In this document: one piece after another, positions 27,436 to 37,086 of the stretch
Position numbering within the stretch: the stretch's first letter is position 1
Layout: each line of letters begins with the position of its first letter
From: an uncultured Pelagibacteraceae bacterium
GTDB taxonomy: Bacteria; Pseudomonadota; Alphaproteobacteria; Pelagibacterales; Pelagibacteraceae
Assembly: GCA_902536085.1 (NCBI GenBank)
Contig: CACAWF010000005.1
Coordinates: forward strand, 1-62,877
Direction: 5' to 3'
DNA length: 62,877 bases
The notes under the pieces: model-generated
Databases searched by the model: none
Told to the model about the DNA's origin: nothing
The model's input: only the letters and a program-made list of their open reading frames with translations
Position numbers and translations under genes: made by a program

Positions 27436-28795
27436 AGAAATACTAGTAATCGATGATAATCCAGATATTCGCTCACTTTTAAGTAGCATTCTTAAAGATC
27501 AAATGTTTGAAGTTAGATCAGCAGCAAACTACGATCAAGCTGTATTTGAGATAAATAAAAAAACCCCTGACCTAGCTATAATCGACATTAAATTAGATAA
27601 AACAGATAAAGATGGGATTGATCTTTTAAAAATTGTTACAAAGAAAAATAAATTTACACCAGTTATTATGATTTCAGGTCATGCTACTGTTCAAATGGCT
27701 GTTGAAGCAACAAGACTAGGTGCATACGAATTTATTGAAAAACCTTTCTCAAAAGAAAAAATTTTAAATTATGTAAATAGAGCTTTGGAGTCAGCAAGTT
27801 TAAAAAAAGAAAAAGATATTATAGAAAATAAACTTTTTCATTCTTTTGAGCTGGTTGGAAAAAGTTCATCTATTATGAAAGTAAAAAAAATTATTGAAAA
27901 ATTATCAACATCTGAAAGTAGAGTACTAATTTCTGGGCCGACAGGTACTGGTAAAGAGCTAGTCGCTAGAAAGATACATAAAAATTCTGCTAGAGCAAAA
28001 GAACCTTTTGTAATTATTAATGCAGCACTACTAAAAGAAAAAACTTATGAAAAAGAACTTTTTGGTGAAGAATTCGATGATGGAAATATTTCGTACGGTG
28101 CTTTAGAAAGAGCTAACAAAGGAACACTTCTTATAGATGAAGTTTCAGAAATACCATTTGAAACTCAAGCAAATGTTTTAAGAGTTTTGATAGATCAAAA
28201 GTTTAAAAGATTAAATGGCACAAAAGATGTAAATGTTAATATAAGATTAATTTCATCCACTTCAAAAGATTTAAATAATTTAGTGAAAATAGATAAATTT
28301 AGAGAAGATTTATTTCATAGGCTTAATGTGATGCCTATTGAGTTAACACCATTGATTTCAAGAACTGAAGATATCCCTCTGTTAATTGAATATTTCAAAG
28401 AGAAACTCTCAGAAATTAATGGAGTTCAACAACCGAAAATCGATATTAAAAATGATAATTTGTACACCTATGACTGGCCTGGAAATGTCAGAGAATTAAG
28501 AAATTTAGTAGAAAGGATTACTATATTATCATCAAATGAGTCAAAATCAGATATAAATAAATTAATTCAAGATATGCTTAATCCATCATCTTCTCAAGAT
28601 TTGAGTTACGATCTTTTAGAGAAGTCATTTACTTCACCATTAAAAGAGGCAAGAAAACATTTTGAAAAAGAGTATTTGCTTAATCAACTTAAAAAAAATC
28701 ATGGCAACATCTCAAAAACAGCTGATTTTATTGGTATGGAAAGATCTGCGCTTCATAGAAAACTAAAAGAACTTGGAATTAAAGGCATAAACTAA
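27428..28795 (+). CDS. ntrX: Response regulator NtrX, without the GAFTGA loop
   Basis: 455 residues. The receiver domain has an acidic pocket at Asp9/Asp10, the phospho-acceptor Asp53 and Lys105 in EKPFS. The AAA+ domain has Walker A GPTGTGKE (170-177) and Walker B GTLLIDEV (232-239). A C-terminal Fis-type helix-turn-helix follows (HGNISKTADFIGMERSALHR). Between ELFGEE and YGALERA the sequence is FDDGNIS, so the GAFTGA motif needed to contact sigma-54 is missing. It therefore probably acts with the housekeeping sigma factor or as a repressor. Coupled to ntrY by overlap and followed by trkA. Confidence 0.94.
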   Translation: MRKEILVIDDNPDIRSLLSSILKDQMFEVRSAANYDQAVFEINKKTPDLAIIDIKLDKTDKDGIDLLKIVTKKNKFTPVIMISGHATVQMAVEATRLGAYEFIEKPFSKEKILNYVNRALESASLKKEKDIIENKLFHSFELVGKSSSIMKVKKIIEKLSTSESRVLISGPTGTGKELVARKIHKNSARAKEPFVIINAALLKEKTYEKELFGEEFDDGNISYGALERANKGTLLIDEVSEIPFETQANVLRVLIDQKFKRLNGTKDVNVNIRLISSTSKDLNNLVKIDKFREDLFHRLNVMPIELTPLISRTEDIPLLIEYFKEKLSEINGVQQPKIDIKNDNLYTYDWPGNVRELRNLVERITILSSNESKSDINKLIQDMLNPSSSQDLSYDLLEKSFTSPLKEARKHFEKEYLLNQLKKNHGNISKTADFIGMERSALHRKLKELGIKGIN

Positions 28796-28796
28796 A

Positions 28797-30170
28797 ATGA
28801 ATATAATTATATGTGGAGCTGGCAAGGTCGGCTTTTCAATTAGTAAACAATTATCTTCTCAAGGACACTCAGTAACGGTAATAGATCAATCGTCCGAAGA
28901 TATTAAAAAAATTAATGACACCCAAGATGTTAAAGGTATTGTTGGTAGAGCCTCACTTCCAACGGTTTTAGAAAATGCAGGCACTGAAAATGCTGACATG
29001 ATAATTGCAGTCACAAGAAATGATGAAACAAATATGATTGTTTGTCAGTTAGCGAGTTCATTATTTAATGTTTCCAAAAAAATTGCCAGAATAAGAACTA
29101 AGGACTTTTTAGAGGGAAAATGGGGTAAATTATTTAATAAATCAAATATTCCAATAGACGTAATTATTTCTCCAGAAATTGAAGTTGCAAAATCTTTATA
29201 TAGAAGATTAGAAGCCCCAGGAGCATTAGATAACGTTCCATTTGGGAATAACAAAGTAAAAATGTTGGAAATTTCAATTGAAAAAAATTGCCCAATTAAA
29301 AATATACCTTTGAAAAAATTAACTGAAAAATTTCCAGATTTTAAAGCTAATATTGTAGGTGCTTTAAGAAAAGAAAAATTTATCTATCTTAAAAAAAATG
29401 ATCAGATGTTGGAAGATGATAATGTTTATGTAGTTGTTAGTAGCGACCAACTTAATCAAATTTTAAAAGTATTTGGTCATGAAGAGAAAGTATCAAAAAA
29501 TATTTTAATTATTGGAGGAGGTAATATCGGATTAAATTTAGCTAAAATGTTAGAAGAACATTTTGAAGATTTAAGAATTAAAATTATTGAAAAAGATAAA
29601 AAAAGAGCAGAAGAAATTGCAAATGAACTTTCCTCTTCAATCGTTATTAATGGAGACGCTCTAGATGAAGATATTTTAAAGGAAGCAAATTTAGAGGGAT
29701 CGGAAACTGTATTAGCTCTAACAAATGACGATGAAAATAATATGATGGCTTGCGTTCTAGCTGAAAAAACCGGACTCAAAAAAAGAACTATCGCTATAGT
29801 AAATAAATCTAATTATAATTTACTTCAAGACTCACTTAACATCGACGATTTAGTGGATCCACGAATGACAACGGTTTCTAGAATTATGGAACACGTACAT
29901 AGAGGAACTATAGGTACAGTGTATTCAGTTTTGGATGGCGCTTATGAGTTTATGGAAGCAAAAATTCTTGATAAGTCAGAATTGTTAAATAAAAAAATAA
30001 GAGACTCAAATCTTCCTGAAGATATAAGAATAGGTGCTATTGTTAGAAAAAATAAAGTCATTATACCTAGGTCTAATTTTATATTTGAAAAAGATGATTT
30101 AGTTGTTTTTCTGGCTAAAAGAGAACAGCTAAAAGCTGTTGAAGACATTTTTAGTGTAGGATCAATTTAA
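28797..30170 (+). CDS. trkA: Trk potassium uptake regulatory protein TrkA
   Basis: Cytoplasmic gating subunit of the Trk K+ channel. 457 residues with two RCK units. The first Rossmann fold begins NIIICGAGKVGFSISKQL and the second near residue 235 with NILIIGGGNIGLNLAKML. Each is followed by a TrkA-C domain, the second ending near DDLVVFLAK. It binds NAD(H)/ATP in relatives. Two bases after the ntrX stop and directly before trkH; the ntrYX-trkAH order is conserved in Alphaproteobacteria. Confidence 0.95.
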   Translation: MNIIICGAGKVGFSISKQLSSQGHSVTVIDQSSEDIKKINDTQDVKGIVGRASLPTVLENAGTENADMIIAVTRNDETNMIVCQLASSLFNVSKKIARIRTKDFLEGKWGKLFNKSNIPIDVIISPEIEVAKSLYRRLEAPGALDNVPFGNNKVKMLEISIEKNCPIKNIPLKKLTEKFPDFKANIVGALRKEKFIYLKKNDQMLEDDNVYVVVSSDQLNQILKVFGHEEKVSKNILIIGGGNIGLNLAKMLEEHFEDLRIKIIEKDKKRAEEIANELSSSIVINGDALDEDILKEANLEGSETVLALTNDDENNMMACVLAEKTGLKKRTIAIVNKSNYNLLQDSLNIDDLVDPRMTTVSRIMEHVHRGTIGTVYSVLDGAYEFMEAKILDKSELLNKKIRDSNLPEDIRIGAIVRKNKVIIPRSNFIFEKDDLVVFLAKREQLKAVEDIFSVGSI

Positions 30171-30176
30171 TATTTG

Positions 30177-31589
30177 ATGAATTTAAGAAGTATCAGTTTT
30201 TTCTTGAGCCTATTTTGCTTCCCTATAAGTTTATTGTCATTTATAAATATTTTATACTCATCATATTTTGATTATTTTTTAAGCATAGAGGCGTATTTTA
30301 CAACTTTAATCTTATCTCTAATTTTAGGTCTTTCATTTTATTTTTTTGGAAAAAAAGCTACAAAAAATATAAATTTTTTAGAGCAATTAATTTTAATAAT
30401 ACTTGTATATATTATAATTGGTTTATTAATATCTATTCCTTTTTATCTAAGCAATTTTCAAGTTACGTTTATAAGTGCTTTATTTGAAGCAATATCTGGA
30501 TTAACAGGAACTGGTTTTTCAATTTTTAAAAATATTAAATATTTAGATCCAACATTAATACTCTGGAGATCATCGACACAATGGATAGGCGGTTTATACT
30601 TTTTACTTTTTCTAATCTTATTATTTTCTAATAAAACTTTTAATTTTAAAATGACTAACTTGACTTATTCAGGAGAAAGTAATTTTAAATCAGAAGAAAA
30701 TATAAAAAATAACATTATAAAAATATTTATTTTTTATAGTGTTTTAAGTTTTATATTATTTTCTTTACTTAATTTTTCTGGTGTACGACTTTTTAACTCT
30801 TTGAACTTATCTATGACTTTAGTTTCAGGAGGTGGCTTTTTGCCATCAGATAACTTAAGTGAAATTATTTCTTCGAATTTTCAAAAAATTATTTTAATTT
30901 TTTCATTTATTTTATCTATCTTAAATTTTTATTTTATATTTAATATTTTTAATAAAAAAAATTTTGTTATTTATCATAAAGAAGATTTTTATCTTATTGG
31001 ATTATCTTTAGTTTTAATTTTACTAATTTATTTTAAAAACTTTGATGGTTTAAATACCATCCTTAGTGTTTTAAGTAGTATTGCTAATTCTGGTATAACT
31101 TTAATCGAAAATGATAATAATTTAAGTTTATATTTTTTATTTATTACAATAATTGGTGGTTCACTTATCTCTAATACATCTGGTATCAAATTGACTAGAT
31201 TATATATCCTATTAAAGATAACATCTGCAGAAATAATTAAATTGATAAGTCCTAATAGCATAATTAATAAAACAATTTTCAGCTCAGATAAAAAAATTAC
31301 TGATGATAATATTGGAATTTCTTTTTTAATTTTTATTTCTTTCTTTATTAGTTTATTTATTTTGTCTAGTTTTTTAGTATTTGATAACATAGGGTTCGAA
31401 AAATCATTTAAACTTTCTATATTAGCCCTTACGAACACTGTTAATTCTGAAATGTATAATTTACAAAATATAAACTTCGCAAATCTATTAATATCATCTA
31501 AAATAAGTTTAATTATTTTTATGATTATAGGAAAAATTGAGCTAATATCATTTTTTTTAATTTTCAAAAAAATATTTTTTAAGGATTAA
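30177..31589 (+). CDS. trkH: Trk potassium uptake channel TrkH, diverged
   Basis: Membrane K+ channel subunit, 470 residues with about ten hydrophobic segments and four pore-loop repeats. The start is the ATG at 30177; a TTG one codon earlier is ignored. Pore loop 1 reads SGLTGTGFS, loop 2 LVSGGGFLP and loop 3 IANSGITL. The equivalent of the fourth filter Gly looks like Asn (NTVNSEMY, about residue 423). The final MIIGKIELIS matches the family's MLIGRLE. Sequence is strongly biased to Ile, Leu and Phe as expected at low GC. Immediately follows trkA and abuts gpsA. Confidence 0.85.
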   Translation: MNLRSISFFLSLFCFPISLLSFINILYSSYFDYFLSIEAYFTTLILSLILGLSFYFFGKKATKNINFLEQLILIILVYIIIGLLISIPFYLSNFQVTFISALFEAISGLTGTGFSIFKNIKYLDPTLILWRSSTQWIGGLYFLLFLILLFSNKTFNFKMTNLTYSGESNFKSEENIKNNIIKIFIFYSVLSFILFSLLNFSGVRLFNSLNLSMTLVSGGGFLPSDNLSEIISSNFQKIILIFSFILSILNFYFIFNIFNKKNFVIYHKEDFYLIGLSLVLILLIYFKNFDGLNTILSVLSSIANSGITLIENDNNLSLYFLFITIIGGSLISNTSGIKLTRLYILLKITSAEIIKLISPNSIINKTIFSSDKKITDDNIGISFLIFISFFISLFILSSFLVFDNIGFEKSFKLSILALTNTVNSEMYNLQNINFANLLISSKISLIIFMIIGKIELISFFLIFKKIFFKD

Positions 31590-32636
31590 ATGTCAAAAAT
31601 TGTAATAATTGGTGCAGGTGCAATGGGCTCAGCTTTTGCGTTACCATGCTTAGATAATAATCACGATGTTAGTATTGTCGGTACTCATTTAGAAAACGAT
31701 TTTATTGATGATTTTCAAGCTAATGAAAATTTACATCCAGGATTAAAAACTAAGATACCCCAAGAAATTAAAGTTTTTAAATTTGATAAATTTGATCAGG
31801 TGCTTAAATCAAACGTTGACTTAATAGTGCTTGGAATAAGCTCTAAAGGTATAGAATGGGTAGCAGATCAACTAGTTAGGGTTTATAGTGGAAAACAAAT
31901 ACCTAATTTATTAATGCTTACAAAAGGTTTGAGCATTCATAAAAATAACTATGAGTTACTAGTAGATAAACTTCAGAGGTTGTTGTTAGAAAAAGGAATT
32001 ACAAAAACAAATATTTCAGCAGTAGGAGGTCCTTGTCTTGCAGCGGGATTGGCAAATAGAGTTCACAGTAGCGTAGTTATTGCCAATAAAGATATAAAAA
32101 CTGCAAAAAAAATAGCAGATATGTTAAATACTAATTACTACCATACTTCGATTTCAGATGATTTAAACGGAGTAGAAGTATCTGCAGCTATTAAAAATAT
32201 TTTTTCAATGGCAGTTGGAACTGCAAGAGGTTTATGTAGTAAAAATATTTCAGATGAGATAAGAGAAAAGAATTATTTAAATACTGCCTCAGCTTTAATT
32301 AAGCAATCAATTCATGAAATGGAAATATTTGTTGAACACTTGAAAGGTAAAAAAGAGACAGTTAAAGGTTTAGCGGGTTTGGGTGATCTATATGTTAGTT
32401 CTGGTGGAGGCAGAAACGCTAAGATGGGTTCTTATATCGGTGAAGGTTTAACCTTTTCAGAAGCAAAAAAAACAAAAATGGAAAAAGTTACTGTTGAGGG
32501 TGCAGACTTAGCAATGGAGATTGCTAAAAAAGTAAATGAGGATTTTGATGAAAAAAAAATACCTTTAATGCTTAGTATGATTAATGCTATTGTTGAGGAT
32601 AAAAAACTTGAATTCAATTGGGAGGCTTTTAGGTAA
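31590..32636 (+). CDS. gpsA: NAD(P)-dependent glycerol-3-phosphate dehydrogenase
   Basis: 348 residues. Rossmann motif IGAGAMGSAFALPC at the N-terminus, LMLTKGLSIH, AVGGPCLAAGLANR, and the catalytic Lys in VSAAIKNIFSMAVG. The C-terminal motif is GLAGLGDLYVSSGGGRNAKMG. GpsA normally reduces dihydroxyacetone phosphate to make glycerol 3-phosphate for lipids. Here it overlaps glpK by one base and lies with a glycerol importer, and no glpD is visible in the window, so it may also run in the oxidative direction (inference). Sequence around the substrate site is diverged from E. coli GpsA. Confidence 0.9.
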   Translation: MSKIVIIGAGAMGSAFALPCLDNNHDVSIVGTHLENDFIDDFQANENLHPGLKTKIPQEIKVFKFDKFDQVLKSNVDLIVLGISSKGIEWVADQLVRVYSGKQIPNLLMLTKGLSIHKNNYELLVDKLQRLLLEKGITKTNISAVGGPCLAAGLANRVHSSVVIANKDIKTAKKIADMLNTNYYHTSISDDLNGVEVSAAIKNIFSMAVGTARGLCSKNISDEIREKNYLNTASALIKQSIHEMEIFVEHLKGKKETVKGLAGLGDLYVSSGGGRNAKMGSYIGEGLTFSEAKKTKMEKVTVEGADLAMEIAKKVNEDFDEKKIPLMLSMINAIVEDKKLEFNWEAFR

Positions 32637-34117
32637 TGAAAAAATTTATAATTTCAATTGATGCCGGAACAACATCAAATAGATCAATTCTTTTTGATCT
32701 AAAAGGTAAACCAATTTTTTCATCACAAAAAGAATTTACTCAATATTTTCCTAAAAGTGGATGGGTCGAACATGATCCCGGTGAAATATGGAGAACAACT
32801 ATAAAAACTCTGAAAGATGTCATTCAAAAAGCAAAAAAGTTAAAAGGAGAAATTTTAAGTATAGGTATTACAAATCAAAGAGAAACCACAGTTTTATGGG
32901 ATAAAAAAAATGGCAAACCTGTATATAAAGCGATTGTATGGCAAGATAGAAGACAAGAAGAATTTTGTAAAAAACTGAGAAAGCAAAATAAGGATACGAT
33001 GATTTTTAATAAGACTGGGCTGCTTATCGACTCTTATTTTTCCGGAACTAAAATCAAATGGATTCTAGATAATGTGCCAAAAGCAAGACAATTAATGAGT
33101 AAAAAACAGTTATTGTTTGGAACAATTGATAGTTTTTTAATATGGAGACTTACAAAAGGTAAAGTTCACGCAACAGATGCTACTAATGCTAGTAGAACAA
33201 TGATTTATAATATCTCATCTAATAAATGGGATGATGCAATATTAAACTTACTTAAAATTAAAAAACATATTTTACCTGAAGTAAAAGATTGTGCTGATGA
33301 TTATGGTCAAACCCATCCTTCTGTAACTGGTAAACCAATTCCGATTAATGGAGTAGTAGGTGATCAACAATCAGCAACTATTGGTCAATGCTGTTTTGAA
33401 CCAGGTTCATTGAAAAGTACTTACGGAACTGGAGCTTTTGTACTATTAAATACTGGTTCTAAAAAAATTTATTCAAAAAATCGACTGTTAACCACTATTG
33501 CATATAGACTTAAAGGAAAAACAACTTACGCAATGGAAGGCTCTATTTTTATTGCGGGTGCAGGTGTTCAGTGGTTAAGAGACAGAATGAAATTTTTTAA
33601 GAGAGCACCAGAAACAGAAAAAATAGTGAAATCACTTAAAAATAATAATGATATCTATTTAGTTCCAGCTTTCACAGGACTAGGGGCACCCTATTGGGAT
33701 GCTAACGCAAGAGGAGTTTTGAGTGGCATAACAAGAGATACTAGCCCTAATGAAATAGTAAGAGCTACAATAGAAGCAGTCGCTTATCAAACTTATGATT
33801 TATTTGAGGCTATGAAACATGATGGTTTAAGACCAAAAATTGTAAAAGTTGACGGCGGAATGGTTATGAATAATTGGTTTTCACAATTTTTATCTGACAT
33901 TGTTAACGTAAAAGTTTTAAGACCCAAGGTTCAAGAAACTACTGCTTTAGGAGCAGCTTTTATGGCTGGTTTGCATATAGGTATATATAAATCACTAAAA
34001 GATATTCGTAAAAATTGGAGTTTAGACAAGAAATTTTCCCCTAAAATGAAAAATAAATCTAGAGCAATTCTAATTAACGGCTGGGAAAAAGCAGTTAAGC
34101 GTGCCTTAATAAACTAA
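32636..34117 (+). CDS. glpK: Glycerol kinase
   Basis: FGGY-family kinase forming glycerol 3-phosphate. 493 residues, standard length. N-terminal SIDAGTTSNRSILFD, GITNQRETTVLWDK, AIVWQDRR, YFSGTKIKWILDN, the catalytic Asp region GVVGDQQSATIGQ, STYGTGAFVLLNTG, and the C-terminal VDGGMVMNNWFSQFLSDI all match GlpK. The start overlaps the gpsA stop. The next gene is the glycerol-binding protein glpV, supporting glycerol as substrate. Confidence 0.96.
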   Translation: MKKFIISIDAGTTSNRSILFDLKGKPIFSSQKEFTQYFPKSGWVEHDPGEIWRTTIKTLKDVIQKAKKLKGEILSIGITNQRETTVLWDKKNGKPVYKAIVWQDRRQEEFCKKLRKQNKDTMIFNKTGLLIDSYFSGTKIKWILDNVPKARQLMSKKQLLFGTIDSFLIWRLTKGKVHATDATNASRTMIYNISSNKWDDAILNLLKIKKHILPEVKDCADDYGQTHPSVTGKPIPINGVVGDQQSATIGQCCFEPGSLKSTYGTGAFVLLNTGSKKIYSKNRLLTTIAYRLKGKTTYAMEGSIFIAGAGVQWLRDRMKFFKRAPETEKIVKSLKNNNDIYLVPAFTGLGAPYWDANARGVLSGITRDTSPNEIVRATIEAVAYQTYDLFEAMKHDGLRPKIVKVDGGMVMNNWFSQFLSDIVNVKVLRPKVQETTALGAAFMAGLHIGIYKSLKDIRKNWSLDKKFSPKMKNKSRAILINGWEKAVKRALIN

Positions 34118-34220
34118 TACTCACCTTAAAGTTGTAATTTAATGAAGTTTCTGAGCTGTACTTTTTAGTTTTATTTTGGTTCAATACGAAATCTAAAAAC
34201 AACAACGAGGGAAATAATCT

Positions 34221-35954
34221 ATGTTTAAAACATTTAAGAATATTTTAGCTGTTGCTGTTTCAATTTCTCTTTTAACTATTTCTAACGCTGTAGCTGATGG
34301 TCACATGGCTGCAATTAAGAAATGGTCAAATGGTGAGTTTAGTCTTTCAACAATTTCTGCAAAAGAAAGAGAGAAAGAACTTAATTGGTTCCATGATGCT
34401 GCAAAGCCATTCAAAGGAATGGAAATAAATGTATTGTCAGAAACAATTCCAACTCACGTATATGAATCAAAAACTTTAACTAAAGCTTTTGAAGAGATAA
34501 CTGGAATTAAAGTTAATCACCAGTTATTGGGAGAAGGAGAAGTAGTACAAGCAGTACAAACTCAGATGCAAACTGGGAGAAACTTGTATGATGCCTATAT
34601 CAATGACTCAGATTTGATTGGTACGCATTCAAGACTTCAGTTAGCGGTAAACTTAACAAAGTGGATGAAAGGTGAAGGTAAAGATGTAACTTTACCAACA
34701 TTAGATATCGATGATTTCATCGGTAAATCATTTACTACAGGTCCAGATGGTGATTTATATCAATTACCAGACCAACAATTTGCTAACCTTTATTGGTTTA
34801 GAAAAGATTGGTTTGACAGACCTGAAATCAAAAAAGGTTTCAAAGCCAAATACGGATACGATCTAGGTGTGCCAGTAAACTGGTCTGCTTACGAAGATAT
34901 CGCTGAATACTTTACAAAAGACGTAAAGAATATCGACGGTGTTAGAGTATACGGTCACATGGACTACGGTAAGAGAGCTCCAGACTTAGGATGGAGAATG
35001 ACTGACGCGTGGTTATCAATGGCTGGTGCAGGTTCAGTTGGTAAACCTAACGGAGTACCGGTAGATGAGTGGGGAATAAGAATGGAAAAAGGTTCTTGTA
35101 ATCCAGTTGGTGCTGACGTAGCAAGAGGTGGGGCTGCAAATGGTCCTGCTGCCGTATATGCAATCAGAAAATGGGACGAGTGGTTGAGAGCTTATGCACC
35201 TCCAGGTGCTGCAGCGATGGACTTCTACCAGTCTCTGCCAGCTTTATCATCAGGAAATGTTGCTCAGCAAATTTTCTGGTATACAGCGTTCACGGCATCA
35301 ATGGTTGCTCCAAAGAGTTCTGGAAACAAAACAGTTGATGATAACGGTAATCCTTTATGGAGAATGGGACCATCACCAAAAGGTCCTTACTGGGATGAAG
35401 GTATGAAGCTTGGTTATCAAGATGCTGGATCATGGACTTTATTTAAGTCTACTCCAGTTGACAGAAGAAAAGCTGCATGGTTATACGCTCAGTTTGTAGT
35501 ATCAAAAACTGTTGATCTTAAGAAAAGTGACGTTGGTTTAACTATCATTAGAGATAGTACAATTAATCACAAACACTTTACTAAGAGAGCTCCAAAACTT
35601 GGTGGACTTGTAGAATTCTACAGATCTAAAAACAGAGTATTGTGGTCGCCGACAGGTATCAATGTTCCGGATTATCCGAAACTTGCACAAATCTGGTGGC
35701 AACAAATTGGAGATGTAAACTCAGGTGCGTTTACTCCACAACAAGCTATGGATCGTCTTGCAGAAGAGATGAATTTAGTTATGTCTCGTATGGAAGCTGC
35801 TGATAAAGCTAACAATACATACGGTGGATGTGGTCCAAGATTAGCTAAACCGAAAGGTGCTGATTATTGGTTGAAACAACCGGGATCACCAAAAGCAAAA
35901 CGTAATGAGAAACCTAAAGGTAAAACAGTTCCATTCGAAAGAGCTTGGAAGTAA
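34221..35954 (+). CDS. glpV: Glycerol ABC transporter substrate-binding protein GlpV
   Basis: Periplasmic binding protein of 577 residues, unusually long for a CUT1-like binding protein but normal for the GlpV type described in rhizobia. Sec signal peptide at residues 1-25 (ILAVAVSISLLTISNAVA, cleavage before DGHMA). Trp- and Tyr-rich ligand-cleft segments such as PDQQFANLYWFRKDWF and GHMDYGKRAPDLGWRM. A GAGGG-type Shine-Dalgarno precedes the start. Codon use is smoother than in neighbours, suggesting high expression. A strong hairpin terminator follows its stop, which would keep its mRNA more abundant than that of the membrane subunits. Confidence 0.93.
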   Translation: MFKTFKNILAVAVSISLLTISNAVADGHMAAIKKWSNGEFSLSTISAKEREKELNWFHDAAKPFKGMEINVLSETIPTHVYESKTLTKAFEEITGIKVNHQLLGEGEVVQAVQTQMQTGRNLYDAYINDSDLIGTHSRLQLAVNLTKWMKGEGKDVTLPTLDIDDFIGKSFTTGPDGDLYQLPDQQFANLYWFRKDWFDRPEIKKGFKAKYGYDLGVPVNWSAYEDIAEYFTKDVKNIDGVRVYGHMDYGKRAPDLGWRMTDAWLSMAGAGSVGKPNGVPVDEWGIRMEKGSCNPVGADVARGGAANGPAAVYAIRKWDEWLRAYAPPGAAAMDFYQSLPALSSGNVAQQIFWYTAFTASMVAPKSSGNKTVDDNGNPLWRMGPSPKGPYWDEGMKLGYQDAGSWTLFKSTPVDRRKAAWLYAQFVVSKTVDLKKSDVGLTIIRDSTINHKHFTKRAPKLGGLVEFYRSKNRVLWSPTGINVPDYPKLAQIWWQQIGDVNSGAFTPQQAMDRLAEEMNLVMSRMEAADKANNTYGGCGPRLAKPKGADYWLKQPGSPKAKRNEKPKGKTVPFERAWK

Positions 35955-35975
35955 TTTAGGTATAATCTAAATTTA

Positions 35976-36002
35976 AAGGGGGCTTATCGGCCCCCTTTTT
36001 TT
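35976..36002 (+). terminator. Intrinsic terminator/attenuator between glpV and glpS
   Basis: GGGGGC-TTATCG-GCCCCC followed by eight T residues, with AAA on the 5' side that can pair with TTT. It lies 22 bases after the glpV stop and before glpS in the same direction. Partial read-through would give more binding protein than ATPase and permease, a common arrangement in ABC import operons. Confidence 0.9.
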
Positions 36003-36021
36003 AAAACGGAATTCAAAAAAT

Positions 36022-37086
36022 ATGAGCCTAGAATTAAAAAACGTAGAAAAAAAAATAGGATTAGATACTCATATATATTCAACAGATTTAAAATTAGAAA
36101 AAAATACAATTAACATTCTTCTTGGTCCAACGCTATCTGGTAAGACCACTTTAATGCAAATTATGGCTGGCCTAGATAAACCATCAACTGGTGAGATTTG
36201 GTTTAACGATAAAAATGTAACAGGAATGAAAGTTCAAAAAAGAAATGTTTCAATGGTTTATCAGCAATTTATTAACTATCCTAATTTCACAGTGTATGAA
36301 AATATTGCATCTCCTTTAAAAATTACAGGTATTAGCTCAGATGAAATAAAACAGAGAGTTGGCAAAGTTGCTGAATTATTAAAACTTTCTGGAATGTTAA
36401 ATAAAAAACCAAATGAACTGTCGGGCGGTCAACAACAAAGAACAGCTTTGGCAAGAGCTTTAGTGAAAGACTCTGATTTAATATTATTAGATGAGCCTCT
36501 AGCAAATTTAGACTTTAAACTTCGGGAGGAGTTAAGAGAAGAGCTTCCTAAATTATTTGAAGATAGAGATTGTATAGTTGTATATGCTACTACCGAACCT
36601 TCAGAGGCTCTTCTTTTAGGAGGCAACACAGCTACATTATTGGAGGGTAAAGTTATTCAGTATGGTAAAACTCTAGATGTATATAATAAACCTAACTCTT
36701 TAGTATCAGCACAAGTATTTAGCGATCCTCCGATGAATATTACTAAAATTAAGAAGTCTGGAGAAAATTGCTCTTTTTTAGATAATTCAGTGAATTGGAA
36801 AACTAGGATAAATATTAAAGATGGTGAATATAAAGTAGGAATAAGACCTCACAATATTACAACTTACAAAGACGGTAATAACTCACTAGAAATTAAAGGT
36901 AAAGTTTTAATATCTGAATTGAGCGGATCTGAGAGTTTAATCCACTTTACAAGAGGAAACTTAAACTGGGTTTCTCTATCTAATGGTGTTTTTCAAAAAA
37001 ATGTAGGAGAAGAAATGAATTTATATATGAATGCTGATGAATTCATTTATTTTGATGAGAATGAAAGGCTGGTATCTAATGGCTAA
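36022..37086 (+). CDS. glpS: Glycerol ABC transporter ATPase GlpS (no switch His)
   Basis: 354-residue CUT1-type ATPase with a C-terminal OB-like regulatory domain. Walker A GPTLSGKT (35-42), Q-loop Gln81, intact signature LSGGQ (133-137), Walker B LILLDE (153-158). The switch (H-loop) His is replaced by Thr191: the text reads YATTEPSEA where the family has YVTHDQxEA. With GlpT it forms the importer heterodimer. It overlaps glpT by eight bases. Confidence 0.93.
   Translation: MSLELKNVEKKIGLDTHIYSTDLKLEKNTINILLGPTLSGKTTLMQIMAGLDKPSTGEIWFNDKNVTGMKVQKRNVSMVYQQFINYPNFTVYENIASPLKITGISSDEIKQRVGKVAELLKLSGMLNKKPNELSGGQQQRTALARALVKDSDLILLDEPLANLDFKLREELREELPKLFEDRDCIVVYATTEPSEALLLGGNTATLLEGKVIQYGKTLDVYNKPNSLVSAQVFSDPPMNITKIKKSGENCSFLDNSVNWKTRINIKDGEYKVGIRPHNITTYKDGNNSLEIKGKVLISELSGSESLIHFTRGNLNWVSLSNGVFQKNVGEEMNLYMNADEFIYFDENERLVSNG

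Noticed and set aside
31028-31567. 179-residue minus-strand ORF inside trkH
   Set aside because: Its composition (Ile, Leu and Lys runs) is the complement of a low-GC membrane gene; it has no family features and no ribosome site.
34118-34220. Riboswitch upstream of glpV
   Set aside because: The 103-base gap shows no convincing multi-stem fold or known consensus; I see only AT-rich leader and the ribosome site.
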